From an uncultured Stenotrophomonas sp. (GTDB taxonomy: Bacteria > Pseudomonadota > Gammaproteobacteria > Xanthomonadales > Xanthomonadaceae), in contig NZ_CAMFIA010000005.1 of NCBI RefSeq assembly GCF_945952405.1, forward strand, positions 186,001 to 250,000: 64,000 nucleotides of DNA. The letters are read 5' to 3'. Under the pieces are notes generated by a model. It was not told the origin of the DNA, did not search any database, and saw nothing but the letters and a program-made list of their open reading frames with translations. Positions 43,015 through 52,300 of this stretch are shown here, piece after piece (within the stretch, counting starts at the first letter, position 1; each line of letters opens with the position of its first letter). A program made the translations under genes and the position numbers.

Positions 43015-44124
43015 TCATTCCAGCAGGCGCGCCCAGCCCTGCATGCCGTCCAGCCGTGCCAGCACCAGCTTGATGCAGACCAGCAGCGGCACCGCCAGCA
43101 GCAGGCCGATCATGCCCCAGGCCCAGCCGAACACCATCAGCGCCAGGATCAGCACCAGCGGCGACAGTTTCATGCGCCGGCCGAGCACGATCGGGGTCAC
43201 CAGCTGGCCCTCCAGGGTATGCAGGCCCAGGTAGGCGGCGGCCGGCAGCAGGGCCTGCAGCGGATCGCGGAACTCGACGAAGCCCATCAGCAGCATCAGC
43301 GCCACGCCGATCAGCGGGCCCACGTACGGGGCGAAATTCAGCAGCGCCGCCACCGTGCCCCATAGCAGGGCGTCCTGCAGGCTGATGCCGAACAGCATCA
43401 GCACGCCGGCGAAGACCAGGCCGACCAGGGTGTTGATCACGCTGATGGTCAGCACGTAGCGCGACACCTCGCGTTCGATCGAGCGCAGGATGTCACTGGT
43501 GAAGCGCTGCTGCTGGCGGTTCGGGAACAACGCGATTGCCGCGCGCTGCAGGTTCTGCCCGTAGATCATGAAGAACAGGGTCAGCAGCACCACCGCCAGC
43601 ACCGAGGCGGCCAGCCGTGGCGCGCGGGTCAGCATGCGGTACGGGTCGTCGAGCTGGGTGCGGATCACCTGCACCTTGTGGTTGCTGTCGCCGCCGGCGA
43701 CGCGGGCGAAGTTCTCCGCAGCCTGGTTGGCCTGCTGCACCGGCTTGGTCAGGTCCTGCACCTGGCGGGCAACCTTGCGCAGCTGCTGCGGTGCTTCCTG
43801 CGCCCATTCCATCGCCGGGCCGATCAGTTGCACCGCAAGTGCGCCGGTCACGCCCAGGCCGGCGCCGAGGACCAGCAGTGCGCCCAGCGCACGCGGAATC
43901 CACAGTTTCTGCAGCAGGCGCAGGATCGGGTTGCCGACCAGGGCGAAGAACACCGCCAGCAGCACCGGCAGGATGATGTCCTGTGCTGCCCACAGCGTGT
44001 AACCCACCGCCAGGGTGGCCAGTACCACCAGTGACATCGGCCCGCGCGGGCGTGACGGTGGCGGCAACGCTGGCTCGGGAATCTCGGCGCCGGCCGCTGG
44101 CGGGGACAGGAGGGGGTCGCTCAT
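43015..44124 (-). CDS. AI-2E family transporter (PerM type)
   Basis: 369 residues from MSDPLLSPPAAGAEIPEPAL. About eight hydrophobic segments; the characteristic pieces are QDIILPVLLAVFFALVGNPI, the GNPILRLLQKLWIPRALG loop, and NFAPYVGPLIGVALMLLMGF (family motif with G-x-x-I/P). The frame stays open far upstream without protein-like pattern, so the ATG at 44124 was chosen. The exported substrate is not known from sequence. Confidence 0.88.
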   Translation of the reverse strand: MSDPLLSPPAAGAEIPEPALPPPSRPRGPMSLVVLATLAVGYTLWAAQDIILPVLLAVFFALVGNPILRLLQKLWIPRALGALLVLGAGLGVTGALAVQLIGPAMEWAQEAPQQLRKVARQVQDLTKPVQQANQAAENFARVAGGDSNHKVQVIRTQLDDPYRMLTRAPRLAASVLAVVLLTLFFMIYGQNLQRAAIALFPNRQQQRFTSDILRSIEREVSRYVLTISVINTLVGLVFAGVLMLFGISLQDALLWGTVAALLNFAPYVGPLIGVALMLLMGFVEFRDPLQALLPAAAYLGLHTLEGQLVTPIVLGRRMKLSPLVLILALMVFGWAWGMIGLLLAVPLLVCIKLVLARLDGMQGWARLLE

Positions 44125-44197
44125 CGATGCATCAGCCGGAACCGGAAAAGGAAGCGCATTATCCGCCGGCCGCGACCGGCGCGGCGGATTCCAGGGA

Positions 44198-44653
44198 TCA
44201 ACGTTCGGACAGTTCGGTGGCCGCTTCGGCCGGGCGCGGTTCGCGCAGTTCCGGTTCGGTGCCGGGCGCTGGCGCCGTCGCCGCCCGTGCCGTGGAGGCC
44301 GCGGCAGCCGACTGTGCCTGCTCGCTGGCGTCGTCGGCTTCTTCGGCCGCATCGTCGGCGCTGGCTGCGGCCTGCGCCGCCATCGCCGTGGCGAACGCGG
44401 CCTGTGCGCTGGCGAACAGGTTCGAGACCGAACCCACCATCTGCAGCCAACGGGCACCGTTGACCTTGCCCGGTACCTCCAGCTTGCCGGCGATGAAGCC
44501 ACCGGCCAGACCGACCACCACGATGCGCAGCGGCGACCAGCCCTGGCGCCAGACCTGGCTGAGCGTGGACCAGTGGTCCTGGGTCTCGCCCAGGCGAACG
44601 GTCACCACCTGTTCGCAGCGCTTCACCCGCCGCTGCAGTGCACCGAACTTCAT
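44198..44653 (-). CDS. YqjK-position protein with alanine-rich tail
   Basis: 151 residues. It begins MKFGALQRRVKRCEQVVTVR, has a short hydrophobic piece (IVVVGLAGGFIAGKL) and a strongly Ala/Asp/Glu-rich C-terminal half (AAQAAASADDAAEEADDASE). It is last in a three-gene operon resembling yqjD-yqjE-yqjK and overlaps the second gene by four bases. It may be a membrane-associated structural protein; a firm family call is not possible. Confidence 0.7.
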   Translation of the reverse strand: MKFGALQRRVKRCEQVVTVRLGETQDHWSTLSQVWRQGWSPLRIVVVGLAGGFIAGKLEVPGKVNGARWLQMVGSVSNLFASAQAAFATAMAAQAAASADDAAEEADDASEQAQSAAAASTARAATAPAPGTEPELREPRPAEAATELSER

Positions 44654-45120
44654 GGCTTGCCCTCCGGCAGCTGCACGCCGGCATCCGGATCGTCCTCGCT
44701 GGGCTCGTCGAACAGGCCCAGGCGTGACAGCTGGCGCCGGGTCGCGTGCATGCCGGTGTGGTGGAAGAAGTACGACACCCGCCAGATGGCATAGACGGTG
44801 ACCGCCAGGCTCAGCAGCGAGGTGATCAGCAGGGCCTGCAGCCAGCTCAGGCCCCAGCTCTGCAGCAGGGCGATGAGGGTGGCGGCCATCAGCAGCCAGG
44901 CTGAGGCCCCGAATACGATCGCCACGCCGGCCCAGGCCAGCGCACGACCGAACGCACTGCGTGCCAGCGCGAAGTCGGCCGAGGCCAACCGGCGCAGCGA
45001 ACGCAGGGTGTGCTTGGCCGAATCGGCGGCGGCACGGCCGGCCGCGCCGACCTGGCGGATGCTCTCATCCAGCGGCGGGGTCGCCGCCGGATCAGGCGCT
45101 TGCGCGTTGTCTTCGCTCAC
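44650..45120 (-). CDS. Holin-X/YqjE-like membrane protein
   Basis: 156 residues with two central membrane spans (GVAIVFGASAWLLMAATLIA and LQALLITSLLSLAVTVYAIW) and soluble ends. The layout fits the phage-holin-superfamily YqjE group, which despite the name are host inner-membrane proteins. The start is GTG. It is flanked by the YqjD-like and YqjK-position genes. Confidence 0.8.
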   Translation of the reverse strand: MSEDNAQAPDPAATPPLDESIRQVGAAGRAAADSAKHTLRSLRRLASADFALARSAFGRALAWAGVAIVFGASAWLLMAATLIALLQSWGLSWLQALLITSLLSLAVTVYAIWRVSYFFHHTGMHATRRQLSRLGLFDEPSEDDPDAGVQLPEGKP

Positions 45121-45128
45121 GCCGCGGC

Positions 45129-45494
45129 TTACTTGTCGCTGCTGCCGCGGGCCAGCTTGGCGATGATCCAGCCGGCAGCGAAGGCGACGCCGAACGAGGC
45201 CAGCGGACGTTCACGGATCAGCTCGGCGGCGCTGTCGATCAGGTCCTTGCCCTTGTCCATCAGCGCGTCGACCTGTTCCTTGGCGGCAGCACCACCGAAC
45301 TCGGCAGCGGCCAGGCCGGACAGTGCGCTGTCGGACAGCTCGGCCTTGACGTTGGCCTTGCCGATGCGCAGTTCATCGGTGGCGGCACCGGTGGCGCCCT
45401 TGATCGCACCGCCGGCAGCGCTGGCGGCCTGCTTCAGGTGGGAACCGGCTTCACCCAGGTGTTCCTTCAGGTTCTCGGTATTGGTGGGGCTCAT
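45129..45494 (-). CDS. YqjD/ElaB-like tail-anchored protein (DUF883)
   Basis: 121 residues. A helical N-terminal region (LKEHLGEAGSHLKQAASAAG) leads to the C-terminal membrane anchor RERPLASFGVAFAAGWIIAK, the DUF883 hallmark (RERP..S...AxGxG). In E. coli such proteins bind ribosomes at the inner membrane in stationary phase. First gene of the operon. Confidence 0.88.
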   Translation of the reverse strand: MSPTNTENLKEHLGEAGSHLKQAASAAGGAIKGATGAATDELRIGKANVKAELSDSALSGLAAAEFGGAAAKEQVDALMDKGKDLIDSAAELIRERPLASFGVAFAAGWIIAKLARGSSDK

Positions 45495-45595
45495 CGAATC
45501 ACTCCTGTTGCGATGGGGGAACGGGTGTCGGCGGTGCCGACCTGGACTGACAGCAATAGCATTGCCGGGGTATAGGGGGTGTTACGGCTGGGCGA

Positions 45596-47029
45596 TCAGC
45601 GCATCACGAGCTGGCCCTGCTGCTGGCCGTTGTTGCGCAGCACGCGCAGCACCAGGGTCGGCGGGCGTTGCTGGAAATTGGCGCGCCAGCTGGCCAGGTC
45701 GGCGAATTCACCCACGGTGGCATCGGTGATGATGTCGCCCTGCTGCAGGCCGTTGCTCGCGGCGCGGCTGCCGCGCTTGACCTCGCTGACCAGCACGCCG
45801 CCCACGCCGGACTGGCGCAACGACTCGGGCAGATCGACGAAGGTGGCGCCGCCCAGGCGCGGGTCCAGGCTGTCGCCGCTGACCGCGCGCGCCTGTTCCT
45901 TCAGCGTCGCCTTGACCTGCAGCGGCTTGCCTTCGCGGCGCACCTCCAGTGCCAGCGGGCTGCCCACTGCGGCCAGGCCCTCGACGTTGTGCAGGGCTTC
46001 GGCACTGTCCACGCGCTGGCCGTTGGCCGATACCACCACGTCGCCCGGCTTCAGGCCGGCGGCTGCGGCCGCCGAACCGGCCAGCACGCGGGTGATCAGC
46101 GCGCCACGGGTTTCACCCAGGCCCAGTCCCTGTGCGATCTGCGCGGTCAGGTTCTGGCTCTCCACGCCCAGCGTGCCGCGCACCACCACGCCATGCTTGA
46201 CCAGCTGGTCAACCACGCTGCGCGCCAGGTTGGACGGAATCGCCAGGCCGAGGCCGATGTTGCCGGCCATGCTGCCCTGCGGGTTGAAGCTGGCGGTATT
46301 GATGCCGACCAGCTGGCCCTGCAGGTCGACCAGCGCGCCACCGGAATTGCCCGGGTTGATCGAGGCATCGGTCTGGATGAAGTTCTGGTAGCCCAGCCCA
46401 CGGATGCCGCTGCGGCCCACCGCCGAGACGATGCCGGAGGTGACCGTCTGGCTGAAGCCGAACGGGTTGCCGATCGCCACCACGAAGTCGCCGACGCGCA
46501 GCTGGTCGCTGTTGCCGAGCTTGATGTCGGTCAGGTTCTGCGCCGGGATGCGGATCAGTGCGATGTCGGTATCGCGGTCCGAACCGAGGAACTCGGCCTT
46601 GACCGTACGCCCGTCGGCCAGTGTCACCTGCACGTCATCGGCGTTCTCGATGACATGGTGGTTGGTCAGCACCAGGCCCTCCTTGGCGTCGATGATCACC
46701 CCGGAACCGAGCGATTCGTTGATGCGCTCCTGCGGGATGTCCGGGAACAGGCGGCGGAAGAACGGGTCGTTGAAGAACGGGTTGCGCACCCGCACCACCT
46801 GCTTGGTGTTGACGCTGACCACGGCCGGCATCGCCTTCTCCAGCATCGGCGCCAGCGACGGCACCGCCTGCCCGGCGACCGAGGCCGGCAACGCTGCCGT
46901 GGTCGGCAGTACCGTCGGCAACGGAGCGGCATCGGCACGGTTGTCCAGGTGGGCATTGAGGCCGGTGGCAACGAAGCCACCAAAGGCGGCGGCGATTGCG
47001 AGCGTGAGCAGGGTGGGAAGCGGTCGCAT
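45596..47029 (-). CDS. degQ: Do-family periplasmic serine protease (DegQ/MucD-like)
   Basis: 477 residues. A hydrophobic N-terminus (LPTLLTLAIAAAFGGFVATG) is a signal or anchor. The catalytic triad is His in LTNHHVIENADDV, Asp in DRDTDIALIRI and Ser in NPGNSGGALVDL. Two PDZ domains follow (about residues 265-360 and 370-470). It degrades or refolds misfolded envelope proteins. The orthologue name (degQ, degP or mucD) cannot be settled by eye. Confidence 0.92.
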   Translation of the reverse strand: MRPLPTLLTLAIAAAFGGFVATGLNAHLDNRADAAPLPTVLPTTAALPASVAGQAVPSLAPMLEKAMPAVVSVNTKQVVRVRNPFFNDPFFRRLFPDIPQERINESLGSGVIIDAKEGLVLTNHHVIENADDVQVTLADGRTVKAEFLGSDRDTDIALIRIPAQNLTDIKLGNSDQLRVGDFVVAIGNPFGFSQTVTSGIVSAVGRSGIRGLGYQNFIQTDASINPGNSGGALVDLQGQLVGINTASFNPQGSMAGNIGLGLAIPSNLARSVVDQLVKHGVVVRGTLGVESQNLTAQIAQGLGLGETRGALITRVLAGSAAAAAGLKPGDVVVSANGQRVDSAEALHNVEGLAAVGSPLALEVRREGKPLQVKATLKEQARAVSGDSLDPRLGGATFVDLPESLRQSGVGGVLVSEVKRGSRAASNGLQQGDIITDATVGEFADLASWRANFQQRPPTLVLRVLRNNGQQQGQLVMR

Positions 47030-47519
47030 GGGAGTCGGTTCGCTGGCGTGGGTGGGGGCGGTTCGGCCCTACGTTAGAACAAGCTGAATGAGTGTGTCGC
47101 GATCTGGATAAATGCGCCATGAAAACGGCCCGTTCCGCGGGCGGTTGCCGGGGGCGCAAAGCGGGTGCTGGCGACATCCGCGCCGACGATGCCTGCACCA
47201 CCGCAGGCCACCGCACGCCACGTGGACACAGACCGATACTTGCGCAGTTCCGCGCAACCGGGTGCCGCAATGCGCCACAACGCGCACCGGTGGCTCTACC
47301 CGCGCCGGTGTACGCAAGCACCGTCATGGCGCACGCGGCACGCGTGGCGTAGCGCTTAAAAAAAGGGGTTTCCTGAAAACCCACCGCGTGCGCCGGGGCA
47401 TTGGGCTACACCATTGCCGTCGCAGCAGATGCGATTGCTGGCGCATGCCCCGTTCCACGATCGTCAATGTCGGTATAGCATCGCCCCGTTTTGATACTTA
47501 AGGCCCGCAGGAGGGCAAC
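47030..47519. other. 490-base gap with an orphan minus-strand terminator
   Basis: No convincing gene is present. At 47358-47382 an A-run is followed by GGGGTTT-CCTG-AAAACCC, which on the minus strand reads as a short hairpin followed by seven T residues. No minus-strand gene leads into it. Upstream of the H1-like gene there is a TATAGC that could be a -10 element (near 47473) but no matching -35. Confidence 0.4.
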
Positions 47520-48425
47520 ATGAGCAACGGTAATGGTGTGTCGGTCGTGACCGACGCCGTCGAGAACGTCAAAGAAGCCGCCACCAATGTCGGCGAGACC
47601 ATCGCCCACGCTGCCGAGGACGCAGTGAAGTCGGTCAAGAAGACCGTCAAGCGCGCCACCAAGGCTGCCGGTACCCGCGTTGCCAAGGCCAAGAAGGCCG
47701 TGGCCAAGGTCGAGAAGACCGTTGCCAAGAAGGCCGAGAAGGCTGCCAAGTCGGTCGGCAAGACCGTTGCCAAGGCCAAGAAGAAGCTGGAAGCCGCCAA
47801 GAACAACGCCAAGGCCGAAGCCGCTGCCCTGAAGAAGGAAGTGGCCAAGAAGAAGGCTGCTGCCGGCAAGGCTGTGACCAAGAAGGCCGCCGCTGCCAAG
47901 AAGACCACCAAGGCTGCCACCAAGGCCGCCGGCAAGAAGGTCGCCACCGTGAAGAAGGCTGCCACCAAGAAGGCTGCCGTCGCGAAGAAGACCGTTGCCA
48001 AGAAGGCTGCGGCCGCCAAGAAGGTGGTCGGCAAGAAGGTCGCCACCGCCAAGAAGGCTGTGGCCAAGAAGAGCGTCGCCGCCAAGAAGGTCGCCGGCAA
48101 GAAGGCCGTGGCTGCGAAGAAGGCTGTCGGCAAGAAGGTTGCCGCCACCAAGAAGGTCGCTACCAAGAAGACCGCTGCTGCCAAGAAGGTTGTCGGCAAG
48201 AAGGTTGCCGCCACCAAGAAGGTCGCCACCAAGAAGACCGCTGCTGCCAAGAAGGTTGTCGGCAAGAAGACCGCCGTCGCCAAGAAGGCGGTTGGCAAGA
48301 AGGTCGCCGCTACCCGCAAGGCTGTCGCCAAGAAGGCTGCACCGCTGAAGAAGGTCGCCGCCAAGAAGGCTCCGGCCAAGAAGGCGCCGGTCAAGGCTGT
48401 GCGCAAGGTCGCCAAGCGCAAGTAA
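47520..48425 (+). CDS. Histone H1-like lysine/alanine-rich nucleoprotein
   Basis: 301 residues. A short acidic N-terminus (residues 1-40: SVVTDAVENVKEAATNVGET) leads into about 255 residues made almost wholly of Lys, Ala and Val repeats such as VAKKAVGKKVAATKKVATKK. This is the composition of histone H1/Hc2-like proteins, which bind and compact DNA. The ribosome binding site GCAGGAGGGC is strong. Nearly identical DNA blocks within the gene (around 48120-48260) suggest repeat-number variation between strains. A terminator follows. Confidence 0.88.
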   Translation: MSNGNGVSVVTDAVENVKEAATNVGETIAHAAEDAVKSVKKTVKRATKAAGTRVAKAKKAVAKVEKTVAKKAEKAAKSVGKTVAKAKKKLEAAKNNAKAEAAALKKEVAKKKAAAGKAVTKKAAAAKKTTKAATKAAGKKVATVKKAATKKAAVAKKTVAKKAAAAKKVVGKKVATAKKAVAKKSVAAKKVAGKKAVAAKKAVGKKVAATKKVATKKTAAAKKVVGKKVAATKKVATKKTAAAKKVVGKKTAVAKKAVGKKVAATRKAVAKKAAPLKKVAAKKAPAKKAPVKAVRKVAKRK

Positions 48426-48439
48426 TCGCGTTGCGACAG

Positions 48440-48472
48440 AAGGCCCTTCCGCCCACCGGCGGGAGGGCCTTT
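48440..48472 (+). terminator. Intrinsic terminator of the H1-like gene
   Basis: AAGGCCCTTCCGCC and GGCGGGAGGGCCTT form a hairpin with one G-T pair, followed by TT. It lies fifteen bases past the stop. Confidence 0.8.
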
Positions 48473-48531
48473 CGCGTTTCAGGGGCGGCGGATGGGGCAA
48501 GATGCAGGTTCTTCCCGCCGGAGTCCCGACC

Positions 48532-49221
48532 ATGCGTGGTATCGACTTCAGTTCCTGGCAGGGCGTGTTGTCCACGTTGGCCGGCCTGGTCCTGATCACC
48601 CTGCTGGGCGTGGGTATCCGCCTGCTGGTGATGCAGACCCTGCAGCAGCGCCGCGAGCGCGAGAACCGGCAGATCAACGAACGCCTGCGCACGTTGATGG
48701 CGGCCTACAAGACCCTCGGTGGCTCGTTCACCGGTGACCTGGGCGTCGATCCCAGCCATCGCCGCGACCTGCGCCTGCGCGAGGATGCGGAAGGCATCGC
48801 CGAGCCGCGCTCGGATCGTGCACGTCGCATCCGCGACGCCGTGGAAGCGGCGCTGTCGGACATCCTGCTGCTCGGCACCGATGAACAGGTGCGGCTGGCC
48901 GCGCGCGCTGCCAACGAGCTGGCGCAGGGACGGCCGGTGCACACCCATGCCCTGGTGGTCTCGCTGCGCGACTTCGTACGCGGGGCGCTGGACCTTGCGC
49001 CGATCCCGGCCGATCTGCAGATTCCACCGCAGGGGCCGACCCGGCCCGGTGCCAGCGGTGGCGGCAAGGGCCGCAACGACGGCGACGCCAAGGGCGGCCG
49101 GGCTGGCGGTGGCAGTGGAGGTGGCGGAGGCGGCGGAATGGGAGCTGGCATGGGTCTCGGTGCCGGCGCCGCACTGGGCGCCGGCCATGCCTCTTCCAGC
49201 GATGAAGCGGACGCGCGCTGA
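48532..49221 (+). CDS. Membrane-anchored hypothetical protein with glycine-rich tail
   Basis: 229 residues. One N-terminal span (LSTLAGLVLITLLGVGIRLL) is followed by a charged coiled-coil-like region (QQRRERENRQINERLRTLMA) and a helical domain (RIRDAVEAALSDILLLGTDE). From about residue 175 the chain is very rich in glycine and alanine. I do not recognise a family with certainty. The ATG at 48532 was chosen because the span follows directly. Confidence 0.75.
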   Translation: MRGIDFSSWQGVLSTLAGLVLITLLGVGIRLLVMQTLQQRRERENRQINERLRTLMAAYKTLGGSFTGDLGVDPSHRRDLRLREDAEGIAEPRSDRARRIRDAVEAALSDILLLGTDEQVRLAARAANELAQGRPVHTHALVVSLRDFVRGALDLAPIPADLQIPPQGPTRPGASGGGKGRNDGDAKGGRAGGGSGGGGGGGMGAGMGLGAGAALGAGHASSSDEADAR

Positions 49222-49236
49222 GCGCGGCCGCCGGGC

Positions 49237-49596
49237 TCAGCGGGTCAGTTCGTAGATCGGCACGAAGCCGCCGAAGATCATCCGCGCGCCGTCGAACGGC
49301 ATCGGATTCTTCTCCGGGTCCAGCCGCGGGTCTTCCATCATCTTCTTCATGCCGGCGTCGCGGGTCGCCTTGTCCGGCCACTCGATCCAGGAAAACACCA
49401 CCGTTTCATCCGGCGTGGCTTTCACCGCACCGAAGAAGTCGGTGGTCTTGCCGTGCGGCACGTCATCGCCCCAGCATTCGACCACGCGCAATGCGCCGTA
49501 CTCGAGGAACACCACATCACCACTGCGTGCGTGGGCGAGGAACTTCTCCTTGTTGGCGGTGGGCACCGCCAGCACGAAACCATCGATGTAGCTCAT
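49237..49596 (-). CDS. DUF1428 family protein
   Basis: 119 residues starting MSYIDGFVLAVPTANKEKFL, with EYGALRVVECWGDDVPHGK, VVFSWIEWPDKATRDAGMKK and PFDGARMIFGGFVPIYEL. This is the complete DUF1428 pattern, a small dimeric alpha-beta barrel (EthD/ABM-like) of unknown function. Start at 49596 because MSYIDGF is the conserved beginning. Confidence 0.92.
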   Translation of the reverse strand: MSYIDGFVLAVPTANKEKFLAHARSGDVVFLEYGALRVVECWGDDVPHGKTTDFFGAVKATPDETVVFSWIEWPDKATRDAGMKKMMEDPRLDPEKNPMPFDGARMIFGGFVPIYELTR

Positions 49597-49688
49597 TGCC
49601 TGTCTCCTGGGTGGACCGTGCCGCATGCACGGCCTTCATGTAACCGACGAACCCGGGCGGCGTGGATCGACATCGTGCCTGGGCCTGT

Positions 49689-52067
49689 TCAGCCAGGGCC
49701 GCCGGGCAGCGGCGCCAGCAGCGTATCCGGCGGTTGCTGGCCGGCCAGGTGGCGCACGAAGTAGTCCCACATGCGGTGCGTGTAGGTGGCGTCGTTGCGG
49801 AACAACTCATGGTCCTGGCGGGCCAGGTACAGCAGGTCGTATCCGCGCTGGGCCTGGTTCAGCGCGGCGGCCAGCTGCAGGGTCAGCGCAGGCGGCGCGT
49901 TCTCGTCCAGCTCGCCATAGACCAGCATCAGATGGCCGCGCAGGTTGCCGGCCAAGGCTGCATTGTCGAGTCCGGCAAAGGGCGCCGGCACGCCATCGGC
50001 CATGGCCGTGGCCGGCAGCACGCCCGCAAACAGCCGGTCCATGCCATGCACCGCCCCGCCGTACATACCCTGGAAGTTGTGGCTGCCGGCCGAGGCCACG
50101 CCCACCTTGTAGAAGGCGGGGTAGCGCAGCAGGGCGCGTGCTGCGCTGTAGCCACCAAACGAATGCCCGTAGATGCCCACGCGCTGCAGATCGATGCCCG
50201 GGTAGCGTTGGCCCAGCTGGCGCAGTGCGGCCACGTGGTCATCCAGCTGCACATCGGCGCCCTGCAGGAAGCTGCTGTCATGGAACGTCCTGTCGCGGCC
50301 GCCGGTGCCGCGGGCATCGATGCTGACCACCACGAAGCCGAGTTCGGCCAGGCTGGCCCGCGATACCGGATTCAAGGCCGACACCGCCTCGGCATAGGTC
50401 ACCGGCGCATTGCTGACGAAGGAGCCGCCGTACATCGCATCGATCACCGGGAAACGGCCGTCATCGCGGTAGTCGCGTGGCAGGTAGACCGTGGCGAAGA
50501 CCGGCGTGTGCCCGTCGGCGGCCAGCAGCCGTTCGCGCCGCGGCGGGCGCCACCCTGCGGCAACCACCGCGTGGTTGTCTGCCGCTTCCAGCAGCAGCAC
50601 TTCGCGGCCGCTGTCACTGGCACGCAGCACCGTGCGAGGAGGCTGCGTGAGACTGGAGACGGTATCCACCAGGTAGTCGCCACGGGGCGACACGGCGCGT
50701 GCTGGGCGTCCTCCGAACAGAGTGCTGGTACCGGCATCGGCCATGTGATCGTTGCCATCGGCGGCCAGGCGCTGGATCGGCCCGCCTTGCAGCGATACCC
50801 GGTACAGGCCACGCACGTAGGGATCGCCAGCGTCGACGCCACCGGCACTGAAGTACACCCAGCCACCTGCCGCATCCACCCCCAGCAGGTCACGCACTAC
50901 CCATGGGCCGCGGGTCAGCTGGCGCAGCAGCTTGCCGTCGGAAAGACGCACCCGGTACAGATGGCCGCGGCCATCGCGCTGCGAGAACCACACGGCGGTG
51001 TCCTGCCCGGGCAGGATCGCTACCGCCGGCCGGTTGTACGAATACACGTTGAGCTGCATGCGGGTCTCGCTGGCTTCCTCCAGCACGGTGCGCACTGCAC
51101 CGCTGGCGGCCTCGATCTCCACCAGGCGCAGGCGGCGCGGCGCGCCGAAGTGCGCGATCGCGGCGTACAGGCGGTCACCGTCCCAGCCCAGGATGCCGGC
51201 CTCGGCCAAGGTGTTCCAGCCTTCGGGCAGGGCGATGTCATGCTGCCTGCCGCTGCGGGAATCCACCACATACAGGCTGTCGCGTACCTGCTGGCTGTCG
51301 CCCAGCAGCCCCAGCTTCACCGTGTGCAGGCGCGGGCGTGCACCGTTGCCCGGGCTGCTTTCCAGATAGGGGTAGTCCTGCAGCGCACGCTCGTCGAAGC
51401 GGATGCCGGCCACGTAGCGACCGTCCGCTGACCAGCCGACCGCGAACGGGCGCACCGGCATCCGGCCCTGGCGGCGTGGAATGCCGCGCAGGCTGAAGTC
51501 TGGCAGTACGCCATAGCCATGACCGGCTTCACCGCCGGTGGTGAGCGCGCGTGCTGGCGTTGCGGGCGACTGCAGCCACAGATTGTTGTCGCGTACCTGC
51601 AGCCAGGCATCGCCAGCGGGCGAGGGCAGTGCATCGGCCGCTGCCATGGCGCCCTGCGAACGCACGCAGTGCCAGCGTGGCCATTGGCAATCGATCGGCA
51701 TCTCACCGCTGAAACGCAGCTGCAGGCCATCCCCGGTCAGCTGGATATTGGCCAGGCGCAGGCGTGGCCCGCTGGCACCGAGGGGGGCAACTGCGCTGTC
51801 CAGTGCGGCAGGCTCGAACAGGACCTGGCGGGCAGCCCGTGCCGGATCAACCAAGACCGCCTGGCGCCGGCCCAGCGCGTCTTCGCGTTCATACCAGAAG
51901 CGCCCATCGGCCAGCCAGTTCGGCACGACCGAGGCATTGCGCAGCGCACCGCGCAGATGGCTGTCGTGCACGCGTTCGGCGCGCTGGTAGTCGGCCGCCT
52001 GCAGCGCATGTACCGGGTGCAGTGGGAACAGGGCAGCGCATGCCACAAGGGCGGCGCGAACGGGCAT
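49689..52067 (-). CDS. S9-family peptidase (prolyl oligopeptidase/DPP4-like)
   Basis: 792 residues. A signal peptide (MPVRAALVACAALFPLHPVH) is followed by a beta-propeller-like region (to about residue 530) and an alpha/beta hydrolase domain. The nucleophile Ser sits in GIYGHSFGGYSAARAL, the acid in LVYGELDENAPP, and the His in LARQDHELFRN. It should cleave peptides, perhaps after proline, in the periplasm. Signal-peptide logic fixes the start at 52067, with a GTG at 52085 as alternative. Confidence 0.9.
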   Translation of the reverse strand: MPVRAALVACAALFPLHPVHALQAADYQRAERVHDSHLRGALRNASVVPNWLADGRFWYEREDALGRRQAVLVDPARAARQVLFEPAALDSAVAPLGASGPRLRLANIQLTGDGLQLRFSGEMPIDCQWPRWHCVRSQGAMAAADALPSPAGDAWLQVRDNNLWLQSPATPARALTTGGEAGHGYGVLPDFSLRGIPRRQGRMPVRPFAVGWSADGRYVAGIRFDERALQDYPYLESSPGNGARPRLHTVKLGLLGDSQQVRDSLYVVDSRSGRQHDIALPEGWNTLAEAGILGWDGDRLYAAIAHFGAPRRLRLVEIEAASGAVRTVLEEASETRMQLNVYSYNRPAVAILPGQDTAVWFSQRDGRGHLYRVRLSDGKLLRQLTRGPWVVRDLLGVDAAGGWVYFSAGGVDAGDPYVRGLYRVSLQGGPIQRLAADGNDHMADAGTSTLFGGRPARAVSPRGDYLVDTVSSLTQPPRTVLRASDSGREVLLLEAADNHAVVAAGWRPPRRERLLAADGHTPVFATVYLPRDYRDDGRFPVIDAMYGGSFVSNAPVTYAEAVSALNPVSRASLAELGFVVVSIDARGTGGRDRTFHDSSFLQGADVQLDDHVAALRQLGQRYPGIDLQRVGIYGHSFGGYSAARALLRYPAFYKVGVASAGSHNFQGMYGGAVHGMDRLFAGVLPATAMADGVPAPFAGLDNAALAGNLRGHLMLVYGELDENAPPALTLQLAAALNQAQRGYDLLYLARQDHELFRNDATYTHRMWDYFVRHLAGQQPPDTLLAPLPGGPG

Positions 52068-52300
52068 CCACAACGGATCGGGCACGTGCAAGGCAACCTC
52101 CTGTTGCAATCGTCGATGGAGACAAATGCACGCGCGCCGCGCGCGTATGCCAGAGCCAGCCTGAATCAAGCCCAAAAATTCAGCAATGCGAAAACGGCTG
52201 TTTTCAGGGAACGTTGTGGCGAATAACGGAGAATTTACATTTCCGATGCGATGGCGCCCTGGCGCTGCTGCACACCATAAGAAAGTAAAGGTGTACCCCC

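Noticed and set aside
44650..45120. A second phage lysis holin, from the holin-superfamily look of this protein.
   Set aside because: Gene context (YqjD-like and YqjK-position neighbours, no phage genes) and soluble termini point to a host YqjE-like protein.
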